DNA of 31,278 bases from contig NWUY0300108431.1 of NCBI GenBank assembly GCA_004151065.3, forward strand, positions 1 to 31,278, read 5' to 3'. The notes below the pieces were generated by a model that did not search any database, was not told the DNA's origin, and saw only the letters and a program-made list of their open reading frames with translations. The position numbers were made by a program, and so were the translations under genes. The DNA is from Larix sibirica (lineage: Eukaryota; Streptophyta; Pinopsida; Pinales; Pinaceae). Numbering within the stretch: the stretch's first letter is position 1; every line of letters starts with the position of its first letter. Shown in pieces: positions 1 through 9,644 of this stretch.

Positions 1-290
1 CAGTCCTTTTACATATCATATAAAGCTGGGGTATACAGTTGAGACAATATCATCTATGAGACTGGAAGATCTGGCTCCACAACCAACAAACCACACTTTT
101 CTATCACTCCACTTATTGCTACAACATTTTCCTCTGTTGCAATACCACACTTTGCTACCTCTTGAGTTTGCTGCCCAAACTTCTTTAGCTCAATATCTTT
201 GTTGAAATATTCTATTGCACTCTCGTATGGCATACTATCCATGACATGCATTTCATGCACACTTTTTCACTTTTTTTTGGATGTTTCAAG
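1..290. other. Unassigned left flank with a short minus-strand open frame
   Basis: I do not recognise this segment. A minus-strand open frame at 54-260 (68 codons) begins MHEMHVMDSMPY and ends EPDLPVS. It is rich in Glu, Lys and Val and shows no motif I can name. It could be the end of a decayed retroelement ORF or chance coding potential. The T-rich run around 266-279 and the sequence after it lead into the LTR-like segment of the next element. No RNA gene or promoter of a host gene is visible. Confidence 0.25.
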
Positions 291-541
291 CCTATTTAAA
301 GAGCTTCAAGGATATAAGGATTTTTGTGGATAATTATTGTAATAGAGCTCTGCTCAAGTGAATTCTCTCCCTACCACAAGATTCCTGTGAACATTGCTTC
401 CATAATAACAAACTCTTTTTCTTTTATATTATATTATTATTTCCTCATATTTATAGTTCTATTCTACATATTTTTGGTTTATTGCATCCTAATTATGCTA
501 TATTTGGTGTGATTTTTAAGTTCCAGGGGTAAAGAACACCA
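290..541 (+). repeat. Probable 3' part of the gypsy-1 5' LTR
   Basis: The segment directly precedes a primer binding site, has a TATA-like CTATTTAAAG at 292-301 and is pyrimidine and AT rich as LTR R-U5 regions often are. The LTR would end at about CCA (541), four bases before the PBS. The matching 3' LTR lies outside the window, so neither the start nor the end can be confirmed by comparison. Confidence 0.4.
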
Positions 542-545
542 TAAG

Positions 546-558
546 TGGTATCAGATCC
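546..558 (+). other. Primer binding site, initiator-Met tRNA type
   Basis: TGGTATCAGATCC matches the plant retrotransposon PBS TGGTATCAGAGC, complementary to the 3' end of initiator-Met tRNA, with one change (GAG to GAT). It lies four bases after the proposed LTR end, the usual spacing. It sets the orientation (+) and the left side of gypsy-1. Confidence 0.75.
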
Positions 559-1407
559 ATGTTCCTAAGCCATCACGCTTGTGAAATTTCATAGAAATTC
601 TTTTAGGATAGAGACGTGTTCCGGGGTCTTAAAATTACCATAAAGATCTATCATTCAACTAATAAACCTGCACTTGAGGAACAATACATGCAGGGAATAT
701 AGGTGGTACTTAGCCATGTTGTACCCCCAATTGGTGCAATTGTTGGAAAAAACTGTTACTCTTGTCAGTACCCCTTTGAATAGTACCACATTAGATATCA
801 CCTACACATGGAATCATTTCCACATACCCTCGGGTATATCAGACGACCCCTTAGGTCACTTGAAACTATCTAACGATCATCTTGTTCCTATAGTGGCACT
901 AAACACAACACTTGGGAAGATACTCTTATGTACCTAGGTAATTGGGTAGTATGGCTAAGGGAACGATTGAGCCTCCTTAGTTAGTGCCTTGAGAGATTGG
1001 GTTGAGTACTACTATTGGACCCCACATGTATATAAGAGAGTTATATCACATGACAATCCTTTGTCTTTAGAAACCTTGAAATAAAAAAAAGAAACCCTCA
1101 TATCTTCAAACTATTTGTGAAATTTGTTGATTATGCTACATTAGCAATCAGATTCACTATGGGTGGCCCTACAAAATTTATACATATTTGAATATAATAG
1201 GAATTTGGAAATTATGTCACAACAATAACATTCAATAGAAATAGCAGAAAAAAGTACGCACTCGCAACTGAGAAAACATAGAAAATACCAACTTGAATCC
1301 ACCCTCACCAGATCCTAACCAACCCACTTGATCTCCCAAACTTACAAACCTTACCTTTTCAATTCTGAAACTAGAACAGAGAATCATCAGCCAATACAAT
1401 TTCATAT
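559..1407 (+). other. Leader / unassigned region of gypsy-1
   Basis: About 850 bases between PBS and recognisable gag. An open frame at 674-937 (87 codons) has no gag-like features and is probably not a gene. A TATA-like TATATAAGAG sits near 1029-1038, so a small nested LTR fragment is possible, but I found no matching termini. From about 1310 the reading frames start to look like a gag N-terminus. Confidence 0.3.
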
Positions 1408-2069
1408 TTGTTGTTGCTCAACATTGTGGATTCGCTCCATCATTTGACATCCCAACTAATGAAGCTATGGCCACTTAAGACTAGGGTTCTCACTCTCTCT
1501 TCTAGGAACACTAGCCTCACTCCTTTGATGATAAATATTCATGGAATAAATTTCCCAAGATTGACATGTGCAATTTTGATGGTTTTGAGCCCTCATGTTA
1601 GGTGACTCAAATGGAACATTATTTTTCTCTCTGTGGCATTAAAGATGATCTCCAAAAGTTGAAAATTGGGTTTTTTTACTTAGATTCTAAGACATGGCAT
1701 TGGTGGCAATGGTACTAGAAATATTATCACTGATATGTCCCTTAGCGGCAATTTGTGAATATACTTGTTGAGTGATTTTATCGTGACACTCATTATTTGG
1801 TTTGGTTAACTAAACTACTCCAAACTGGCATTGTTTCCAACTACATGACAATGTTTGAGCAATTGGATATCTACACAGAAGGCCTCTCTAATTATTTTTT
1901 TCGAGAATGTTTCATAAGTGGCCTTAAGGAGGAAATTTCACACATATCCTCATGTAAAGTACCTCCACTTGGATGGAGGCTTATGATAGAGATCATGAAG
2001 CATAAGTGGCCCTCAATTCCCAACCCAAGTTCCCTTAATTTTACCCTCATACTAGATCCCGAGGAGTAA
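1408..2069 (+). pseudogene. gag: gypsy-1 gag (capsid) remnant
   Basis: Gag builds the virus-like particle of the retrotransposon. Across two frames the translation keeps the plant gypsy gag signature: a FDGF element near 1574, then TQMEHYFSLCGIKDDLQ (about 1605-1655), WHWWQWY near 1695, and further down IVSNYMTMFEQL and FISGLKEEI (1797-1950). This corresponds to the Retrotrans_gag fold. Stops and at least one frame change break it between about 1600 and 1800. A CCHC zinc knuckle is not evident before the protease. The start is uncertain because the upstream frame is decayed. Confidence 0.75.
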
Positions 2070-2107
2070 CCCCAAATCTAATTTCACCTCTATTGGGGTT
2101 TTCTACT

Positions 2108-2425
2108 CCTTAGACAACAAAATTGATTAGTTATATCAAGAGAAAGAAATTCATCATATTAATTGATAGTGGTAGCACACATAATTCCATCCATCAACGT
2201 GTGGTGGAAGACACCCATTGTTATATCCTCCCCTTATCCAATTTCCAAATCATGATAGCCAATGGGGGTACAATAAAATGTGGTGGTAGACATGAAAATG
2301 TCAAACTTCAAATGGGGTACTACCACCTCAAAACCCATATGTTTTCTATTGACATGGGTGGCTGTGATATCATTTTGGGAGTTGAATGGCTTGGGACCTT
2401 AGGCCATGTCACAATATATTTTTGA
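2108..2425 (+). pseudogene. pro: gypsy-1 aspartic protease remnant
   Basis: Retropepsin-type protease that would process the polyprotein. The active-site motif LIDSGSTHN is intact, with the catalytic Asp codon at 2165-2167. About 75 residues later comes GCDIILGVEWL, the conserved C-terminal block of retropepsins in plant gypsy elements. The domain is one unbroken frame of about 100 codons, but it lacks a start of its own and is out of frame or stopped relative to gag and RT, so it survives only as a fragment. Confidence 0.8.
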
Positions 2426-2589
2426 GCACTTTCTCTTAGTTTTACGAAGTAAATGTACACACATCAATTATATGGAATTACCCTTGGGTATCATGAAATT
2501 ATATCATCCCATTGTATGGAGAACTATTGAAAAAGGGCCATTTAGGGGTTATTGCTTAGTTCCATGCCATCCAAGTTTTGGACCCAACC

Positions 2590-3500
2590 ACGACCTCTGA
2601 TATTTCTCTCGACTTGCAATAGGTTCTCTCCCAATACCAATGTGTTTTTGAAGCACCCAAGGGTTTACCTCCATCCCATGGAGAACATGACCATGCCATT
2701 CCTTTAATTCCAGGTAGTCAACCCACCAATGTTCGTCCTTACTTCTACCCTTTTTCCCATAAGAATGAAATAGAGAAAGTCATTCAGGAGCTGTTGTCAA
2801 TTGGTGCTATTCATCCTAGCAAAATTCCTTATTATTCGTCAATGGTTATGGTCCTAAAAAAGGAAGGCGATCGTCGCATGTGTCCCGATTTCGTAGCTTT
2901 AAACAAAAAAACCATTAAATATATATTCCATATTCCAATCATTGATTATCTCTTAGACGAGTTGTGTGGCACCAAATTATTCACCAAACTTGATCTTCAT
3001 TTGGGATACTATCAAATCAGGATGAAAGAGGCGGATATACCCATAACTGCTTTCCGTAGTCATGAAGGTCATTTTGAGTTCTTGGTCATGCCATTAAGCC
3101 TCTCCAATTCCACATCCACTTTTCAAAGCATCATGAATAAGATCTTCTGCCCTTTCCTCTGCCATTTTGTCTTGGTTTTTTTTGATGATATATTGGTATA
3201 CAGTCCTACCTAGGAAATCCACCTCCAACATGTTGCTCGTACCTTGCGATTCTTACAAGATCAATAGTTATTTGTGAAATGATACAAATGTGCTTTGGGG
3301 GTGACAACAGTTGAATACTTGGGACATATTGTGAGTTAGGATGAGGTCTAGGTGGATCCCAAGAAACTGGAAGCTATGAAGAACTAGCCTCACCCCAAAA
3401 ATCTCAATATCTTGAGAGGATTCCTTGACCTTATTGGATACTACCGTAAGTTTGTGGCTAGCCATTGGAAGATTGCAGCTCCTCTTACAATATTACTTTA
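2590..3500 (+). pseudogene. pol: gypsy-1 reverse transcriptase remnant
   Basis: Reverse transcriptase of a Ty3/gypsy element. One frame can be read from about 2590 to beyond 3400. It shows KLDLHLGYYQIRM, FRSHEGHFEFLVMP, the catalytic FFDDILVYS block (about 3178-3205; both active-site Asp residues present), then EYLGHIVS and GYYRKFV of the thumb/connection. The frame is interrupted by TAG at 2620, 3211, 3265, 3337, 3349 and 3385 and by TGA at 3280, mostly where relatives have Trp, Gln or Arg. That pattern is typical of C-to-T / G-to-A decay. No good ATG exists; it was part of a polyprotein. Confidence 0.88.
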
Positions 3501-3975
3501 AAAAATGCCTTCTCATGGAATGCAACAAGTGAGAAGGCCTTATCTGCACTAAAGGACACCATGTATACTAAACCTGTGCTATCCATGTTGGATTTCACTT
3601 AGACATTGATCCTAGAATGTGATGCCTCAGGAAATGGACAGGGAGAAGTCTTATTAAAAAAATGATGCCCCTTAGCCTTCAAAAGTAAGCAAATTTGTGA
3701 TAGAAGCTTGGGAAAATAAATCGATGAGACATGAAAATATAGATATCCTTTATGCAAAAAAGACATGGAGACCATATCTATTAGGTCAAGATTTCCATAT
3801 CAAGCCTGACAATTATAGTCTCAAGTATTTCCTAGAACAATGCCTTTCCTTGCGAGAGCAACAAAAATGGGTCACTAAGGTGTTGTGTTATGATTATGAA
3901 ATCATATATAAGAGAGGTTGAGACAATGTGGACCTACTTGATGCCTTGTCTAGATAATTTGAAGAGGCAAGTTCA
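3501..3975 (+). pseudogene. pol: gypsy-1 RNase H remnant
   Basis: RNase H domain that would remove the RNA template. LILECDASGNGQG (about 3605-3645) holds the first catalytic Asp block. After a frame break, TWRPYLLGQDFHIKPDNYSLKY (split by no stop, about 3765-3830) carries the region of the later catalytic Asp, here PDN instead of the usual TDH. EQQKWVTKVL and YDYEIIYKRG end the domain, followed by a decayed ALSR motif near 3945. Several in-frame stops and a frameshift between 3500 and 3700 mark it as dead. Confidence 0.8.
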
Positions 3976-4032
3976 TTTTTCACCTTATCCTTACCAATAC
4001 CAAATTGGCTAGAAGAAGCAAGACAATAATGG

Positions 4033-4486
4033 TTGACCCAATATATAGTTAGATCCATCGTCAAAAGGCTTCAAGAATATATGACTCCTTTTCCCATGTA
4101 TACATGGAAGAAAAATATTTTGAGGTATAAGGAGCTCATATTTATCGCCTCATATTTGGCCTTGAAGGCAAGAATCTTAGTAGAATTATATTCATCATCC
4201 CTAGAAGGTCACTCGGAATTATATAAAACTTATGAAATAATTAAGCACTCATTCTTTTGGGAAGGCATGAAAAAATATATCCACAACTTTATTGCCGCTT
4301 GCAACACTTTCCAATGACATAAGGGTGAAATAGTGAAGTCACCAAGTTTTTTGTAGTCATTTCCAATTCCTAACTATATTTGGGTGGACATGTCTATGGA
4401 TGTCATTATGAGGCTTCCTAAGGAAATCAGTAAAACAATCATTATGGTGATTTTAGATCATTTGACCAAATACACCCACTTCTATG
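4033..4486 (+). pseudogene. int: gypsy-1 integrase N-terminus, truncated by array insertion
   Basis: Start of integrase. The zinc-binding (HHCC) region is seen as EGHSELYKTYEIIKHSFFW followed by AACNTFQ near 4300; the second Cys of the usual CxxC pair is Phe here. After a decayed linker the catalytic core opens with WVDMSMDVIMRLP (about 4381) and ILDHLTKYTHFY, and then stops at 4486 where LTR A starts. The remaining core, including the second Asp and Glu of the D,D-35-E triad, is missing on this side and I do not find it after LTR C. Confidence 0.82.
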
Positions 4487-5408
4487 TGTTGGGGCTAATA
4501 CTGGTATATTATAATCACCAAACTATCACACACACATTAATTATCAATCAAGGAATGTTAAATTTCAAGGCTACGTGCAAAGTATATGTAGATTCAAATG
4601 TTCTCTAATGCTGTAAGGAAAAAAAGATGTAGTGCAACTAAAGTAGCATCAATTTACTCAATCTAGAAGTACTCATTCATAAAATAGGAACTCAAGAACT
4701 CAACAATACTCTGTTATGAAATATTTAGAAAACATAACACTGAAACCACTCTTAGATCTTAAAAATCATTCTACAATCATCCCCAAAACTTGAATCAAGA
4801 AAGTATCTATCCAGAATGCTCAATTGTTGACACTCCACTCTCAAGAAACTTATACTACACGAATTAAGTTACAGTCTACAGAAAACTAGTGTGTAATTGC
4901 AAAACTCTTATACTAGCAAGCTCATTAAAAAGGTAACAACTAAACTCAATCGTCCAATCTTAAAGAACAGTGTGCCTATAGAATCGGGAATTTCATCTAA
5001 CTTAGAAAATATTAATTAATATTTTTTGCAATCAGAGATAAAGAAATAACATAGGATAAACAAACATCACACGTTTATTATTAATCAATCATTTTCACCA
5101 AGAAACCCTGAAATACCAATTCTGAAATCAATCATTGCAATAGTGAAAAGATCAATGAACACACACATAGTTTATCTATTCTATAAATCAATTAATAAAT
5201 CAAGTAGCTCCTGACTAGGGAAAGGGGCCCTTCCTTCTCTCACCAGGGCTGCTACACACACTTAAATACTTAGAGAATCAAAAGAGCATTCATATTATAA
5301 GAGAAAGGGTCCAATTACACATCGCAACACTATTATTCCTACGCTCCTTCTTTTCCCAAGTCTTAATCCTCTATTATATATCCCCCCGTGAACCCCAGGA
5401 TAGATATT

Positions 5409-5414
5409 TTTATT
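5409..5414 (-). promoter_or_regulatory. AATAAA poly(A)-type signal in LTR A
   Basis: Minus-strand AATAAA about 115-125 bases after the TATA-like box. It is conserved at 17269-17274 (LTR B) and 29158-29163 (LTR C). A C-rich stretch on + (G-rich on the sense strand) follows. Together with the TATA box it brackets a likely R region. Inferred, not shown. Confidence 0.35.
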
Positions 5415-5527
5415 ATAACCCAAGTAACAACTCCCCTAAATGCAAATAATTGAACACGATTCTCAAGGTTGTTCATTCAATTTATAACCTATATCTATTA
5501 CTTGATAAATTGTTGTTATGACCGATC

Positions 5528-5540
5528 TATAAAAATATAC
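5528..5540 (-). promoter_or_regulatory. TATA-like box in LTR A
   Basis: On the minus strand GTATATTTTTATA. The same 13-mer (TATAAAAATATAC on +) is kept at 17401-17413 and 29290-29302 in LTRs B and C although neighbouring positions have diverged. It lies about 480 bases into the LTR in the sense direction, a sensible place for the U3 promoter. The function is inferred from position and sequence only. Confidence 0.4.
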
Positions 5541-6016
5541 GTGGTATTTCGTAAATGATGGAACTTCCAGATCCTCAAATAACCATATTTTGTTGTGTTG
5601 GCATTCGTATAACTCGCAGTTGAGCATTGGTCGAGGACCAAATGCTCAAGTGTCAACATGGTGACAACGTTGTATGAGAACAAGTAGCAACATTGTAGGT
5701 AAAAGAATCCCAAAAATAGTTTGTACTTTGGTCCATGGGGAAGTAATAACATGAAATGTTCAATGCACGACCAACCTATTCTTTCCATGATCACACAAGA
5801 TCCTAAAGAATGATTGATAATCCAAATTAAGCACAAAAACCACTTCAAATCGTTACATTATAACTCAAAACAATACAAGTAATTAGAGAGGTTGCATCTT
5901 GAGTTTAAGACTTCAATTAGGAGCAAGATAGTATCAAAAGAGGTAAGAATGAACTTAAAGGAGTCGAAAATAGGGTAAACAAGGAGTAAAAAAGGTGACA
6001 ATTCACGGACCCAACA

Positions 6017-6031
6017 TATCCCCCCAACTTA
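6017..6031 (-). other. Polypurine tract, left element
   Basis: Sense strand TAAGTTGGGGGGATA directly abutting the LTR (TGTTGGG). This is the expected plus-strand primer site of the retrotransposon. The core AAGTTGGGGGG recurs inside the element at 9229-9240. Confidence 0.75.
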
Positions 6032-6059
6032 TCCTGATGCATTCCCTCATGCATCCAAT

Positions 6060-9010
6060 CTAATATCTAGGTAGGGATTCATGTAGGGAGATAAGTTGGT
6101 ATCTATCATGTGTATCTTTTGTAGAAGCCTTGAACCCTATTGAAATCTTCACCTCACTTACCCTAAACTGTTCAGGTGAAACCAAATCATATAGAGGCCT
6201 ATATTTCTAAAATGACAACCAAATAAGAGGGAAGTGTAACCTCAAACCAATCCATCTTGGCCCTCTTTGCTGAATGCACTATATATATCTGTTTAATTTT
6301 CCCATAGCCCTATTGAAATTAGGGAAGGAAAAAGGATCCCTATCCCTAATTGCTACAGAGGACAACTGCCACCTATTTTTACTACCTCCCAAGAAATAAG
6401 AGGAAATATCATTAATACACTAGACACACTGGGGGAGAATCTATGACTGAATAGAAAAAACTCTTCTGTCTACTTCAAGTGATCTGTAAAATGGAGCCCA
6501 AGCCAGGTTAAATTTTGATGCATTGGTAGGATTTGCCCTTATAACTAGATCACATGTAGCCTGGTTAGACTCCAACATGTCTTGTGCCACCTTCCACCTA
6601 ATTTGATTCATCATATAAGACACAAAGGCTCTTAATTGTAAGTCCCCAATGAAGGGTACTGGATTTAAGTCTTGCTCTAGGGGTAAAATGAGATTATGCA
6701 AATAAAAATTCACACAAGGAATGTTGGGTGAGTACATCCACCTGAGAGAATACCTGCCAAAAATCCTTAACATCAATAATTAGAGGAATTTCACCCTTAA
6801 CTATGTAAGTCAACTAAAAAATAAGGAACTATCCCTTTAAAAACAAAGCATATAGAAGATATGGTGCTCTACAAGCCAACAAATCACCAACCATTGTCTG
6901 TATAGTGTTCTTCTCCTCTTGTTGTTTCTCAATCATTTCTTGAGTCGTCCCCAACTTCCTTTTATATGCTTCCCATGCTCTTTATTTTTCCATATAAAGG
7001 GAAATCTCTTCCCATCTTATTCTTTCCGAGGCCTGAGTAGTATGTCTGTGTTCTACCAAGGACACCACACCTTCTTGAAACAAATCTGCTACTGATTTCC
7101 ACTTGTCCCTTTCAACTTGCAGTAACCAAGGGGAAGGTAAATCAATCTAGGTAGAAATTGTGCACTTCTCCCTTATTCCTTTCTTGTACCCTCCTTCATT
7201 CGATGTATTCCCATACTGAGGGTTGTTTTATCTTATCTCTATCATCCTTCTTTTTGTCTCCCTCCAGAGCAAGTTTCTTCTCAAAAATTTGAGCTGCATA
7301 AGCAAGGGCATCCAAGCCTGGGGCATCAGTTAATTCCTTGATATGTTTCCTCAATTCTCTGATTTGTTGCCTTAATTTCTAGTTTTTCCTTGTCAACCTT
7401 ACAGCCTGCTTAACTAAAGAATGGGGTTTCCTCTTTTTACCTTTTTCACTGGGCTCCCCTTTTTCACTTTTAACCCTATCTGGGTCAAATTAGGCCACAT
7501 TAGGCTTTTGTGTGACCCCTTCTTGTTTTTTTGTTACTCCAATATTCGAGCATGCAGCCCCATCTCCCACTGTATTCTTACCAGGTTCTTGTGGAGCTGT
7601 CTTTATATCTTCCATGAAAAATTCTGGAGGGGAGAAAAGGGTTTCCTCACCAAGCTGAGCAGTTTCCATATTGATTTTAATTCCATTATCTGGTTCTTGC
7701 AGGACATAAATGTTTCTCCCTTCAGTTGTTATTTCCACCATTTTCTGCGTAGAAGCCCTCACGTCTTCCCACCTTGAATCTATGCCTAGTTCTTGTGGGC
7801 TAGGCATGGCATTTTCATTGATAGGTTATGTGGGTATGACTACAGGTTCCTTTTCCTTATTAGCCCTCATTTCATCAGGTATTTCTTCCATTCTTCCTTC
7901 TCCTTTGGTCTATTCTTGCATAATAGTTCTAGGGGTGATGACAAGCGGTTCCAATGTGGGTGATTCTAGGCCCATCGACCTAGTCCCGCGTCTCGAAAAA
8001 AATGCCACAAATTATGTCATCGACTTCTTCCTTCCTCGTGGTGTGTGAGGCGTTACTCGTTGCTCCTCTTCAATAACACACGGTTTCCAATGATCTTGAG
8101 GAGGGTATTTTTTTCTAATATCCACATTGCTCTCTGAGAGAGCCAAGACGACATCATCCCACTATACCCATTCACCTCTTCAGGATTATTATCCTGGTAA
8201 ACTCCCTACATCTCATTTGCACTTCCTATTTCAATTTCCTTTGGATGTTCTTCCTGCTTCATTTCTTTGTACACCCGTGGATCATTCTATGGCTGTTCTA
8301 CCTGTCTCATTTCTTCGTCCCCCTATGGTTCAACTTATTCTTCTTCATGCGATTTTTCCCCTTCATCTTGTTCCTGTAATCCTAAAAATTGGGCCCAAGA
8401 TGACTGAGCATCTTCAAGGGCATCCAAAATAAGAGGCTTCATTGGCCGATGGTGCGTTAGTTCCGCTAGAGGGTGTTTGGAAACTCTTTCAGCCCACGCC
8501 ATTAATTTTAACGAACCCAAAAGGTAATACGAGACATTTAACTGTTCTTCATGCTTGATATGAGTAAGAAATTTGAGATGGTAATAAAAAATTAAATGGA
8601 ATCTTCCCTCGCAAGTGAAGTATTTTTGAATGTATAGGGTGACCTCTCTCCAAATTCCGATCAATGAACTTCGTGCGTAACCATTCCCCTTCCTTCACAA
8701 TATTTATCCGTCCCTACAAAATTATTTCTCCACTTGTACCAATGATGTTTTCCTACTGAACCACCGTTCTCCTTCCAGGGTCAAGCCCGTTGCTCTTGCT
8801 ATGCTCTATTCTATAACAAAAACCTCCATCCCTTTGACTATGTATTTTTCCTCATCTAGGTTCTAGGAAAATTGTAACGTCAATTCCTCATCAAACCCCT
8901 GTAGTTTCTCAAAGTATGCGGCCCAACTGACATTTTGGAATAGTTGGTACATGTCCCTTTTTAAATGAAGTTGTTTTGGATCTTCCAGTTCATGCCCCCC
9001 ATCTTCGACT
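6060..9010 (-). pseudogene. Extra ORF in env position, left element (unidentified)
   Basis: A decayed coding region of about 2.9 kb between pol and the 3' LTR, on the same strand as gag-pol. From its N-terminal side (about 8960) it shows DMYQLFQNVSWAAYFEKLQG and FDEELTLQF, then a WxEV-like helical part with ITCEGRF-type residues near 8600 and LGSLKLMAWAERVSKHPLA (about 8470-8530). An acidic/Pro-rich middle follows (7490-7807 is a clean 105-codon frame), then a predicted coiled coil rich in Lys/Arg/Gln (about 7250-7400, LRQQIRELRKHIKELTD) and a C-terminal part with QIRWKVAQDMLESNQATCDL (6441-6776). I see no signal peptide or clear membrane anchor, so 'env' is only positional. It is broken by many stops and shifts. 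I do not recognise the family; the right element holds the same ORF. Confidence 0.6.
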
Positions 9011-9228
9011 ATATATTGGCTTATTTCTTAGCTTAGGATACTTTATCAAATATTCATTATAGGTATAATTCTCAGTTCTTATGCAAGAATGGAAAGGTGG
9101 CAAATATTTTTAATGTAAATCGGGTAAGTTTCCTCTTTTGGGTTTATTGGGTATGGCATGTGAAATGTTAATTAACCAAGATGAATTGCCTACATGGTTT
9201 GACAGGGTTATATTTTAGGAATGACACA
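9011..9228 (-). other. Spacer between internal purine tract and extra ORF, left element
   Basis: No conserved protein motif is visible. It may contain the leader or start of the extra ORF, because translation with DGGHELEDPKQ begins just downstream in sense direction (about 9000). It is well conserved with 20920-21132 of the right element. Confidence 0.3.
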
Positions 9229-9291
9229 CCCCCCAACTTAATTACGTTGGGCTTCTTTGTCCAATCACCATTGAGGTGTCATCCCCCCTTG
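9229..9291 (-). other. Pair of internal PPT-like G-rich tracts, left element
   Basis: The sense strand carries CAAGGGGGGAT (9281-9291) and, about 40 bases on, TAAGTTGGGGGG (9229-9240) followed by TGTGTCA. The second shares the 11-base core AAGTTGGGGGG with the true PPT at 6017. ATGACACC after the first tract and GGTGTGTCAT after the second are near inverted copies and could pair. Both tracts are conserved in the right element at 21133-21145 and 21186-21196. A central-PPT role is speculation. Confidence 0.5.
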
Positions 9292-9644
9292 TACTACATT
9301 GAATTAAGAAGTAATGAAATGTTAAAGTGATCCGTACATAAGTTAAGTTACATAATCGTGATGGCCAATGGAGCATGTGAAAACATGATATCCTTTAATC
9401 GTGTTGTCAGATGTGGACAAATCAACTGGAGGTAGTAGCGGCGCATGAAAGACCATAATTGCTTAATTGATTGGTGCAAACTAAATTTGGCGGAAGTGAA
9501 CTCAAGTGTTGGTACTTACATTTTTATTGCGACGTGACGTTATTTTTCCTTAATAACATATTGTTTGATCGTTCAATTACTTATATAACTAACACCAATT
9601 GATCAAGCAAATGAAAGTTTTAAGGTGTAATGATGATGTCACTT
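9292..9644. other. Noncoding spacer, left element
   Basis: About 350 bases between the minisatellite and the internal purine tracts. No open frame or motif that I can assign. It aligns closely with 21197-21551 in the right element, so it belongs to the element and not to an insertion. Confidence 0.4.

Larger units (their letters stand above)
290..4486 (+). mobile_element. Decayed Ty3/gypsy retrotransposon (gypsy-1), 5' part, cut by the array
   Basis: Plus-strand order is LTR end, iMet-type PBS, gag, protease, RT, RNase H, integrase, which is the Ty3/gypsy (Metaviridae) order. The combination of an iMet PBS, a DSGSTHN protease site and an FFDD reverse transcriptase suggests a chromovirus-like lineage; this is an inference because the integrase C-terminus with any chromodomain is absent. 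The element stops at 4486 inside the integrase core, exactly where LTR A of the minus-strand array begins, so it was the older resident. The rest of integrase, the 3' LTR and the target duplication are not in the window. Stops and frameshifts in every domain show it is long dead. Confidence 0.85.
4487..6016 (-). repeat. LTR A (3' LTR of left element)
   Basis: Starts TGTTGGG and ends CCCAACA, a 7-bp inverted terminal repeat with the canonical TG..CA ends. It aligns over its whole length with LTRs B and C. By hand the first ~290 bases differ from each of the others at roughly one site in ten. It is the shortest copy (1530 bases): it has only a (CA)4 at 5160-5167 and lacks about 13 bases of one hairpin arm near 5458. 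Its outer edge interrupts the gypsy-1 integrase. Five bases before it read CTATG. Confidence 0.9.

Noticed and set aside
674-937. 87-codon plus ORF
   Set aside because: No gag or other motif, and no homologue elsewhere in the window.
5516-5848. 110-codon minus ORF (and the matching 29329-29601)
   Set aside because: Lies inside the LTR and is broken in LTR B. No protein motif; chance frame.
6060-9010. Calling the extra ORF a true envelope gene
   Set aside because: Only position supports it. I see no signal peptide, cleavage site or membrane anchor.
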